Shown piece after piece: positions 34,090 to 40,754 of a DNA stretch of 40,754 nt (position 1 is the stretch's first letter; each line of letters opens with the position of its first letter). The stretch comes from an uncultured Planctomycetaceae bacterium (GTDB lineage Bacteria > Planctomycetota > Planctomycetia > Pirellulales > Pirellulaceae). The stretch covers positions 1-40,754 of the forward strand of contig CAIPEB010000358.1 in NCBI GenBank assembly GCA_903863885.1, read 5' to 3'. Below the pieces are notes generated by a model that searched no databases, was not told the origin of the DNA, and worked only from the letters and a program-made list of their open reading frames with translations. The position numbers and the translations under genes were made by a program.

Positions 34090-35580
34090 TCATCGCATGA
34101 GTTTCCGGTCGTGCAGCGGTTCGCCGGCTGGAGGCGGCAGCGTTACCTTGAGCGCGCCGGATTTTTCCAGTTCTTCGAACATGGTTTTTCGCAGAGAGGC
34201 GATCTGCTGCTGAAAGGCCGGAACGCTGATCAGGTTGTGGCGTTCGATCGGATCGGTCTGCAGGTCGTAGAAGGCATCGCAGTCCCAGATGCCGTGGTGA
34301 TAGATGTACTTCCAGCGATCGGTGCGAATTGCGAACAGGGTGGGGGTCGCGGGGAAATTCCACTCCCAGTGATATTCGTAGAGGATGTGGTCTCGCCACG
34401 GTGTTTTCTCACCCAGGGCGAGGGGCCAGAATGATGCGCCGTCCATTTTGGGAGTGGCCGGCGGCTGAGCGACTCCGGCTGCGTGGAGTAATGTCGGCGC
34501 GATGTCGATGTTCTGCACGAGTTCGGTAACGACGGTGCCGGCTTTGATGCGGCCCGGGGCCCAGGCGAGGAGAGGAACGCGGATGCTCGTTTCATAAGCG
34601 TCACGCTTGTCGTAAAAGCCATGTTCGCCGAGCGCGAAGCCGTTGTCTCCCATGTAGACGATCAATGTCGACTCTTTGAGGCCGGCCGACTCGACGAACT
34701 GCAGTACCCGTCCGACGTTTTCGTCGATTGAGTACACGGCTTCGCTGTACCGGCGGAACAGGTCTTCGAACGACGGGACGGGATCGTTATCGAAGCGGCC
34801 GGTTTCCATGTGATCGACGCCGTGGATACCGAACCGGCGCTCGCGGACCCAATGTGGTTGCGTGAGGTAATTCTCCTCGGTGTTGGCCATGGTAGGCGGA
34901 TATCGCACGGGCGCTTTATCGTAACGGCCTCGGTTTCGCGGCGCCGGTTCAAAGGGAAAGTGCGGCGCTTTGAAGGAGAGGTACAGCATGAAGGGACGAG
35001 TGTCTCGCGATTTGAGCCACTCGAGGGCTTGATCCGTCAGCACATCGGTGTTGTAGCCTTTGAGTTTCTGCTGTTTGCCGTTGATGTTGAGGACCGGGTC
35101 GGTGTAGTCGCCTTGCCCGCGAAAGCCGGCCCAGTGGGTGAATCCTTTGCGGGGCTTGTCGCTGTCATGGCCCATGTGCCATTTGCCGAAGAAGGCAGTG
35201 GCGTAGCCGGCGGTCTGCAGGTATTCGGGAAAGAAGCGAATGTCGGCCGGTTCGGGGCGCTGGTTGTCGACGACCCCGTGATGGTGCAGGTATTGTCCGG
35301 TGAGGATCGAGGCACGGCTCGGCGAACAGAGCGAGGTGCTGACGAATGCGTTTCTTACGTAGGCTCCTTCGCGAGCCATGCGGTCGAGGTTGGGCGTTTC
35401 GAGGAACTCCGGGGCCTCGTCCAGGAAGCCGAGCCAATCCCAGCGATGGTCGTCGCTGAGTATGAAGACGATGTTCGGGGGGGCCTGCGGCTTGGGGGCT
35501 TCGTCGCTGCGGGCAGTTGCCCATGTTATGAGCGGGAGCGTCGCGCAAATGAGGGAATATGTGAGCCCGGCCGGTTTCAT
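34090..35580 (-). CDS. Secreted S1 family sulfatase
   Basis: A 496-residue sulfatase with a signal peptide (SLICATLPLITWATARSD). The metal-binding pair Asp43-Asp44 is in FILSDDHRWDW. The signature CSPSR puts the formylglycine-forming Cys at residue 85, followed by ASILTGQYLHHHGV. KWH is in FFGKWHMGHD and the distal metal site in VYMGDNGFALGEHG. YEYHWEWNFPATPTLFAIRTDRWKY is the usual substrate-side segment of this type. It differs strongly from the arylsulfatase at 19816-21543, so the two belong to different S1 subfamilies. It begins 33 bp after the HzsA/SUMF1 gene, an almost certain operon. The upstream ribosome binding site is weak, consistent with translation linked to the previous gene. 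Confidence 0.93.
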   Translation of the reverse strand: MKPAGLTYSLICATLPLITWATARSDEAPKPQAPPNIVFILSDDHRWDWLGFLDEAPEFLETPNLDRMAREGAYVRNAFVSTSLCSPSRASILTGQYLHHHGVVDNQRPEPADIRFFPEYLQTAGYATAFFGKWHMGHDSDKPRKGFTHWAGFRGQGDYTDPVLNINGKQQKLKGYNTDVLTDQALEWLKSRDTRPFMLYLSFKAPHFPFEPAPRNRGRYDKAPVRYPPTMANTEENYLTQPHWVRERRFGIHGVDHMETGRFDNDPVPSFEDLFRRYSEAVYSIDENVGRVLQFVESAGLKESTLIVYMGDNGFALGEHGFYDKRDAYETSIRVPLLAWAPGRIKAGTVVTELVQNIDIAPTLLHAAGVAQPPATPKMDGASFWPLALGEKTPWRDHILYEYHWEWNFPATPTLFAIRTDRWKYIYHHGIWDCDAFYDLQTDPIERHNLISVPAFQQQIASLRKTMFEELEKSGALKVTLPPPAGEPLHDRKLMR

Positions 35581-35613
35581 ATCAGGGTATCCGCAGCGGA
35601 CGTTGTCGTGGGT

Positions 35614-38600
35614 TCAATTCGATTGGGCCATCTCATCGGGCAGTTCCGCGATAACGCGAAACCCGACGTCGTAGACTTTTTGAAACGACTCGTAGGCTCG
35701 GCGCACGGCAGATCCGGCATCGGCGGGGCGATCAGCCCATGAGCCTCCGCGCGCAACGCGGCGATCGCTGCCGGCGCCGTCGTTGCGTCCGTCATCATCG
35801 CGATAGGGATAAGGACGATACTGGGACGAGGTCCATTCGCTGACGTTGCCGATCATGTCCTTGAGGCCCCACGCATTCGGTTCGGTCTGGCCGACGTAGT
35901 CCACCACGTGCCATGCGTCGCGGAACCGTTCGTCGTGCAGCGGGAAGTTCATCTCGGGCGGGTACGGGTAGCGTATCTGCAGTGCGCTTGGACCGTCGTA
36001 GCCCATCTTGTACCAGCGAAGCGACTGGTCGGCGAGGTTTGCGTAGCGGCCGAAGTCGGTGTCCATCGTGCCGTAATAGAAGCGCGTTTGAGTTCCGGCG
36101 CGCGCCGCCCATTCCCACTGGGATTCGCTGGGCAGTTTCACTTTGAGACCCGTGCGCTGACTCAGCCACTCGCAGAATTGGGTAGCCTCCTGCCACGAGA
36201 CGCGGGCCACGGGTTGGTCGGGGTGGTTGGCAATATGGCCGGGAACGACGCGATCGAGAGAGTGCATGTCGATATAGCGGGTGTCGTGATTCGGATTGAA
36301 GACGGAGAACTGAGCATTGGTCACTTCGGTGACAGCCATCCAGAATGGTTTGGCGATGCGCACAACGGCGCGCGGGCGTTCATCGGGTGCGCCGTCGAGG
36401 CTGCCCATCACGAACTCGCCGGAGGGTATTCGGACCAGCGTGAGCGTGAGGCCGCCGCCGAGATCGAGTTTCTTTTCGAGGCTGCCGGGACCTGCCTGCT
36501 GCGACTGGCGGGCTTGTTCCTGTGAGACGGGGAAGCCCTGTGCGGTCAGGCCGTCTTGCGGCGTCGGCTGTTCGGGCGGGGGTGCTGTGAACTGTACGGT
36601 TGCGCGTTGCTGGAAAGCTTTTTCTGCGGCGAGGAATTCAGCTTCCGGATCGGCGTCGGTATTGGCGAAGGCCTTGGCGAGTTCGCAGCGGCGTTGTTGC
36701 TGGTTTTGATTTTGGAACGGGGGCGGGTTCCAGCTTCCGGCCCGGGGAACATTCAGGTCGATCCAGCAATACAGTCGCTGCCTGGCTTCGCCGCTGAGAT
36801 CGGAGAGTTTCAGGCCATGGTGGCCCTTTTCGAGCATCTGGACGAGAGGGCTGGTCGAGGCGTGGTATTCCATCGGATTGAGCAGGGCCATGTCGCTTTC
36901 CACGCCTGGTCTGTGAATATAGGGATGAAGCGTGTCGTAAGCGATGTCTGGCTTGCTGAAGCAGGGGCGGCTGCGTGGTCCGACGGCGGCGGGTTCCTGG
37001 TGGCAGCCGGCGCAGTACTTTTCGAGGACGGGAAATACCTCGTGCGCGAAGGCAAACGGGCGGGGCGGACCAAGCCACGGTTCGAGCGACTGGGGGGCAC
37101 GACCGTTTGCGAGAGTGCGTTTTGTCGGCAGCGTGCTGCCGCGTCCTTCGTGGCAGCCGACGCATGAGACATGTTCGCCTGGCATTCCGACGAACCAGCT
37201 GCGCATGAGTTGGACGGCGCGCCCTTCGTGGTCGAGAGGCTGAATCGAGACGGGAGTGTTGGCTGGTATTTGGAAAAAGGCAGAGCCGTCCGGTTCGACT
37301 CGAGATGTGCCGATAACGCGTTTAATGTCCCAACCGGCCTGGGTGCCGACGAGTGGGAAGCCTGCCTTGCCGTTGTATCCAAAGTGGTAGGAGAAGATGC
37401 GCAGGCTCTTCACGGTTCCGCGCGGAACGTCCTGCAGGCCTGGGCCGCTGTAGATATCGGCGATGTGAACTTCGGCCGTTCTCGCGTCGGTCTTGATTCG
37501 GTCGGGTATCCTTGGCGGGCGGACGCGGGGGGCGAGCAATTGCGGTTCGAACAGTGCGGAGTCTTCGAACTCGGCGATCAGTGTCTCGTTATCGAAGATA
37601 TCCACGAGATAGATGCCCCACAGGCTTTGGGGCATGGGCTTCATCGATACCAGGAAGTACTTGCTGCTGAGGGGGGATGGGTTCGTGGTGAGCGCCGGGC
37701 GTTCCTTGCGATAAACGTGTCCCACGATTGCATCACAAACTGTGCCGGGGACGGTCTTGCCATGGCCTGGAATCAACTGAACGAAACCCGTCTGTGTTGC
37801 CGGCAGGATGTCGGGTGTGACGGCGATCGGTTCGCCTTCCTTACCCCATTCCTTCGATGTGGGACGGAAGTGAAACGGATAGCTGCCTGCCAGTCCCGGA
37901 TCGAGGATGGCAAGACGGCCGCAGTCGCCGAAGTCGTGGTGGCCGCTGATGATGCCGACGAGTCGCGTCGGATGATCTGGCACTGCTTTTGCGAAGCGGA
38001 AAGCGGTGGGGAACCACGAATTGCTTCCGTGCAGCGCAAGTTGTCCGGTGCCGTCGGGGTTCATGCTCATGCGGCGTCGCGCGAAGTAGTGCGGGATATC
38101 GCTGTATTCCCAGCGTTGGTACAGCACGCGGCCGTCGTTCAATACCGTGGGATCGTTGTCGCTATCCTGGTCGAACGTCAGTTGTCGCAGCGAGCCATTG
38201 GTTGGATCGAGCAGAAAGAGGCTGGATATCTGTCCGTTTCCATCCAGGCATGGCAGGCCGAAGTAGCTGGCCGTGGAGCAGAGCACGATGCGGCCGTCGG
38301 GCAGGTAGCAGGGATCGAAGAAATCGAGGTCAGGAAAACCGGTGGGAGTCAGTTGCTTCAAGCCGGTTCCGTCGCTGCGGATTTCGTACACTGCCCATCG
38401 CGAGTTGGCATCGATGCTGGAGAAGAGCATGCGATCGGCGGAGAAGTCCAGCCGTGCATCGCGGAGAATCTGCCCGTTGGCTGGTTTATGGATCCGGTCG
38501 AGCTTAGGCTGGCCGCGCAATTGTGAGAGGACAGCGATTTCGTTGTCCCAGTCTCCACGTGAGATTGCCGTGTGGTTCAGGTAGTTGGCAGGCACGAATC

Positions 38601-39453
38601 CGGCATCTGCGCCGGTGACGTTTCTTGCTTGCCCGCCGGAGAAGTTACGACGGACAACCACGAGCCGATCGGCGTCCAGCAGCGGATTGGAAAGCAGGAT
38701 TTCCCGAACGCTCGACAGCAGCTTCTCGGTGAGTTGACCGTCGTCGGGAGTCCCGTTGGCCAGGGAAGTCATCAGGTTGGCTCGTTCTCGCTCGAGACTT
38801 TCCAGCGAGTTTCTGTGTGCCGTGCCCTGGTATCGGCCGGGGAATTCTCGTTCCATGTCGTCGATTGCGTTTCGCACGGCCGTGAAGTTGAGTCGTTGCA
38901 GCGCTGCGATACGGGACTGGATTTCCGCCTGCCGAGCTTTCTGGCGGGCTCGTTCAGCTCGCTGTTCGGGAGTGAGGCGAGGCAGTTGCCAACCTGCGGG
39001 CATTGCAGCGGATGATTTCATTCGAATCGCGCAGATGTGAGGGAAAGGTCCCTGGCATTCGAGTCGGATGATGTGTTTTCCGCGATCGATGTGCAGCGTG
39101 CACTGCGGTTCCCATTTTGCCGAAGACGTGGACCATGCGCCGGTGACTCCCGCAAAGCCTGTATGCACGGTCTTTCCGTCGAGTTGGATCTGAACCGGTC
39201 GCGACGAAGCGGCAGCATACAGGGCCGAGAGCGCGAAGTCCGCGGTGATGGGTAGGTCTATCTCGTATTCGGTCCAGTTCGGCAGTTGGCCACCGTTCCA
39301 AATGCACGAAGGCCCATCCGCGTATTCTTGGCCGTTGAGGCTGACGCGAGCGTTGCCGTCATCGAAATCGCGTGCCTCGATCGTGAATTCCGCCTCATCG
39401 GCTGCAGCCGCGATCTGCAGCGACAGGAGCAGTGCGACAACCATCGCGCCCAT
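35614..39453 (-). CDS. HzsA-related haem/beta-propeller protein fused to SUMF1-like domain
   Basis: A 1279-residue exported protein. The ATG at 39453 is chosen because GGAGG lies five bases upstream and a signal peptide follows (MVVALLLSLQIAAAADE). Earlier starts (39477, 39657) would read through the repeat array. The order is: a carbohydrate-binding-like N-terminus (ALYAAASSRPVQIQLDGKTV), a helical region, PD40-like propeller repeats (ARLDFSADRMLFSSIDANS, CYLPDGRIVLCSTASYF), and the HzsA-related part. Two haem motifs follow, CVGCH at residue 764 and CAGCH at 814. A Gln/Pro linker leads to a SUMF1/FGE-type C-lectin-fold domain from about 990 (IPSGEFVMGSLDGAPDERPRA to RVARGGSWADRP). The catalytic Cys pair of true FGEs is absent from that segment. 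It starts an operon with the sulfatase at 34090. Confidence 0.85.
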   Translation of the reverse strand: MGAMVVALLLSLQIAAAADEAEFTIEARDFDDGNARVSLNGQEYADGPSCIWNGGQLPNWTEYEIDLPITADFALSALYAAASSRPVQIQLDGKTVHTGFAGVTGAWSTSSAKWEPQCTLHIDRGKHIIRLECQGPFPHICAIRMKSSAAMPAGWQLPRLTPEQRAERARQKARQAEIQSRIAALQRLNFTAVRNAIDDMEREFPGRYQGTAHRNSLESLERERANLMTSLANGTPDDGQLTEKLLSSVREILLSNPLLDADRLVVVRRNFSGGQARNVTGADAGFVPANYLNHTAISRGDWDNEIAVLSQLRGQPKLDRIHKPANGQILRDARLDFSADRMLFSSIDANSRWAVYEIRSDGTGLKQLTPTGFPDLDFFDPCYLPDGRIVLCSTASYFGLPCLDGNGQISSLFLLDPTNGSLRQLTFDQDSDNDPTVLNDGRVLYQRWEYSDIPHYFARRRMSMNPDGTGQLALHGSNSWFPTAFRFAKAVPDHPTRLVGIISGHHDFGDCGRLAILDPGLAGSYPFHFRPTSKEWGKEGEPIAVTPDILPATQTGFVQLIPGHGKTVPGTVCDAIVGHVYRKERPALTTNPSPLSSKYFLVSMKPMPQSLWGIYLVDIFDNETLIAEFEDSALFEPQLLAPRVRPPRIPDRIKTDARTAEVHIADIYSGPGLQDVPRGTVKSLRIFSYHFGYNGKAGFPLVGTQAGWDIKRVIGTSRVEPDGSAFFQIPANTPVSIQPLDHEGRAVQLMRSWFVGMPGEHVSCVGCHEGRGSTLPTKRTLANGRAPQSLEPWLGPPRPFAFAHEVFPVLEKYCAGCHQEPAAVGPRSRPCFSKPDIAYDTLHPYIHRPGVESDMALLNPMEYHASTSPLVQMLEKGHHGLKLSDLSGEARQRLYCWIDLNVPRAGSWNPPPFQNQNQQQRRCELAKAFANTDADPEAEFLAAEKAFQQRATVQFTAPPPEQPTPQDGLTAQGFPVSQEQARQSQQAGPGSLEKKLDLGGGLTLTLVRIPSGEFVMGSLDGAPDERPRAVVRIAKPFWMAVTEVTNAQFSVFNPNHDTRYIDMHSLDRVVPGHIANHPDQPVARVSWQEATQFCEWLSQRTGLKVKLPSESQWEWAARAGTQTRFYYGTMDTDFGRYANLADQSLRWYKMGYDGPSALQIRYPYPPEMNFPLHDERFRDAWHVVDYVGQTEPNAWGLKDMIGNVSEWTSSQYRPYPYRDDDGRNDGAGSDRRVARGGSWADRPADAGSAVRRAYESFQKVYDVGFRVIAELPDEMAQSN

Positions 39454-39493
39454 GCGTTCCCCTCCGCGACTATTCATGACTCCCCCGCCTTTC

Positions 39494-39721
39494 GGTGACA
39501 GACGGTGACAGACACCCACTCGGATTGTAGATCGATGATAGACACCCATCCAGCAATGGTCGCTCTCCTTCCGCCCACAGACACCCACACCCCCACCTGC
39601 AGACACCTCGCCTACAGACACCCACACGGCGCCCAAAGCGATAACAGACACCCACACGGCGCCGGCGTGAGGAGTGTGGGTGTCTGTGTCCGGAAGGGGC
39701 CGGAGGAGGATGGGTGTCTGT
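39494..39721. repeat. Array of ACAGACACCCAC repeats with inverted copies, beside transposase
   Basis: The 12-base unit ACAGACACCCAC occurs exactly at 39508, 39577, 39614 and 39644. Variants are at 39538 and 39599. Two inverted copies (GTGGGTGTCTGT or one-base variant) are at 39676 and 39710. A 10-base tandem GGTGACAGAC opens the array (39494-39513). ACAGACACCCACACGGCGCC is duplicated exactly at 39614 and 39644, period 30. ACAGACACCCACAC (39644-39657) and its reverse complement (39674-39687) form a hairpin with a 16-base loop. The array lies between the HzsA/SUMF1 start and the 3' end of the transposase gene. The remaining 146 bp to the transposase stop are purine-rich with no gene seen. Confidence 0.85.
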
Positions 39722-39867
39722 GTGCTGAGGGAAAATCGCGCGGAGCAGGCGCGGGGCAGCGATCAGAGCGTGACCGGAAGGCCATCAGGGAGGAGAGTTC
39801 GCGCAGAGAGAGCGCAGAAGGGTGGAGGGGGCAAGGGGCGGCGAAGGGGGCAGAGACGGGTGTCGGC

Positions 39868-40754
39868 TCAGCGATAGGCGACGGCGGCGTGTCGCACGCC
39901 CTGGAACCAGCGGCGGCCAGCCTCGCGGGCGCGGTCCATCATCAGCGCGGCACGGCCCGCCATCCGCCGGAAACGGTGGGGAAAGTGCTCCACCGTCTCC
40001 GCGAACCGGTCCGCCACGATGCCCAGCCGCTCCAGGATCGGAGCCAGGTCCGCCGGGATCACCCCCGCCTTGTCGGGCTGCGACTGACGGCCCACCCAGT
40101 CCAGCAACCGCGCATAGTCCGTCAGCGTCATCTCCAGCAGGCCCTTGTCCGAAGCACGCAGCCCCCCTTCGTGCGGCATGTCGCCCAGGTGATGCGATTC
40201 CAGCGTCAGCGGCGCCAGCCAGTCCGCAGGCCGTCGCGCGAAGAGGTCCGCAATGATCTCCTCGGGTGTGCGGGGAGGCTGCTCCAGACGCAGGCCGATC
40301 GAGGAAAGGAACGAGCTTTCCGGCGTCGCCGCCTCGCCCGCGCGGATCTGGTTCAGATCCACGTACAGGCCGCACGTCAGCAGCGACGGTTCGTCCGTCA
40401 CCTCGCGGCAGGAGAAGCGTCCCTCGAAGAAACACCCCGTCGTCTCGTCTTCCCGGTTGGCCCGCCGCGCGATGTACTCGCACAGCGTCCTCATGAACCA
40501 GGAGATGTCCGACAGCCGCCGTCGGATCTCGGCGATCTCCAGGGCGTTCTCGGCCAGCGCCTGGACCTGTTCCTCCGTGGGCTCGATCCACTGGCCGTCC
40601 AGCACACGGCGTCCCGGGAACATGCGCAGCCAGCGGCGGGCCACTTCCCAGTTGCCCATGCGTTTGACCAGCCGCGGGATGGCGCGCAGCACCAGATGCA
40701 GATGGTTGCTCATCACGCTGAAGAAGCCCACATCGATGGAGAAGTTGGCGGCCA
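39868..40754 (-). CDS. Y1/HUH transposase of IS200/REP-associated type, partial at right edge
   Basis: The gene enters from the right edge (reading frame AANFSIDVGFFSVMSNHLHLVL) and ends at 39868; about 295 residues are visible. NHLHLVL gives the HxH (HUH) metal site at 40696-40704. CEYIARRANREDETTGCFFEGRFSCREV and YVDLNQIRAG (about 40337-40368) match the blocks of IS200-like and REP-associated transposases. A long C-terminal extension (LLDWVGRQSQ and after) is the form common in planctomycetes. These enzymes nick and join single-stranded DNA at palindromic ends through a Tyr. The first part of the HUH domain is outside the window. Base composition is visibly more GC-rich than neighbours, as expected for acquired DNA. 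The palindromic array lies directly downstream. Confidence 0.85.
   Translation of the reverse strand, partial: AANFSIDVGFFSVMSNHLHLVLRAIPRLVKRMGNWEVARRWLRMFPGRRVLDGQWIEPTEEQVQALAENALEIAEIRRRLSDISWFMRTLCEYIARRANREDETTGCFFEGRFSCREVTDEPSLLTCGLYVDLNQIRAGEAATPESSFLSSIGLRLEQPPRTPEEIIADLFARRPADWLAPLTLESHHLGDMPHEGGLRASDKGLLEMTLTDYARLLDWVGRQSQPDKAGVIPADLAPILERLGIVADRFAETVEHFPHRFRRMAGRAALMMDRAREAGRRWFQGVRHAAVAYR

Noticed and set aside
35614-36490. Functional formylglycine-generating enzyme for the two sulfatases
   Set aside because: The SUMF1-like domain lacks the catalytic Cys pair in its C-terminal segment, so an activating enzyme is expected elsewhere in the genome.
39454-39657. N-terminal extension of the HzsA/SUMF1 protein through the repeat array
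   Set aside because: The frame stays open through the repeats but reads WVSV-type repetitive residues. A proper ribosome binding site and signal peptide occur at 39453.
39494-39721. CRISPR array
   Set aside because: Repeat units are about 12 bases, in both orientations and irregularly spaced (15-39 bp). There are no uniform spacers and no cas genes.
39785-40591. 268-codon minus-strand ORF overlapping the transposase
   Set aside because: It is another frame of the transposase gene, with low-complexity Gly/Arg/Pro content and no HUH motif.

Overview
The window looks like chromosomal DNA of a planctomycete (Planctomycetota, probably a Pirellulales-type genome). The grounds are the GC-rich composition with long shadow ORFs, two giant HzsA-related proteins carrying CxxCH haem motifs, Tat-exported Gfo/Idh/MocA oxidoreductases, an exported NIPSNAP protein, secreted S1 sulfatases, and a planctomycete-style HUH transposase. 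No tRNA, rRNA or CRISPR array was seen.

Layout, left to right. (1) 8483 down to 1, minus strand: beta-helix protein, Gfo/Idh oxidoreductase, HzsA-related haem/beta-propeller protein, and a second Gfo/Idh gene that is frameshifted and leaves the window. (2) 8691-10142, plus: secreted GH5-like glycosidase. (3) 10669-10223, minus: CopZ-type zinc/[2Fe-2S] protein, facing a 59-residue small protein (10832-11011, plus). (4) 11657-16530, plus: giant GH106-like alpha-L-rhamnosidase and a NIPSNAP protein, separated by nested palindromic repeats. (5) 21543-16741, minus: arylsulfatase then GH5-like glycosidase with DUF5060. (6) 21872-26093, plus: GH95-like glycosidase, a stand-alone winged-helix regulator, and a sialidase-fold beta-propeller protein. 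(7) 32537-26263, minus: GH36-like alpha-galactosidase, beta-helix protein with a C-terminal PDZ domain, and a small GH5. (8) 32781-33998, plus: unrecognised exported protein. (9) 39453-34090, minus: HzsA-related protein fused to a SUMF1-like domain, then a second sulfatase. (10) 39494-39721: short repeat array, followed by a transposase (39868 to the right edge).

Almost every product carries an export signal (Sec or Tat). The enzyme mix (putative rhamnosidase, galactosidase, fucosidase-like enzyme, several GH5-like enzymes, two sulfatases, two beta-helix proteins, exported oxidoreductases) reads as a scattered polysaccharide-degradation locus. A sulfated, rhamnose/fucose/galactose-containing heteropolysaccharide such as an algal one would fit, but the substrate is inference. 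Genes lie in short divergent operons rather than one SusC/D-type locus, and no transporter is present.

The most unusual non-coding content is the density of intergenic palindromic repeats. At least five families are visible: a 38-bp two-hairpin element (two copies), a GCTTCAC two-hairpin element (three whole or near-whole copies plus two partial ones), a CACTGGC palindrome, a CCACGGAT/CACGGACGA repeat (two copies), and the ACAGACACCCAC array next to the HUH transposase. The last pairing resembles a REP/RAYT system.
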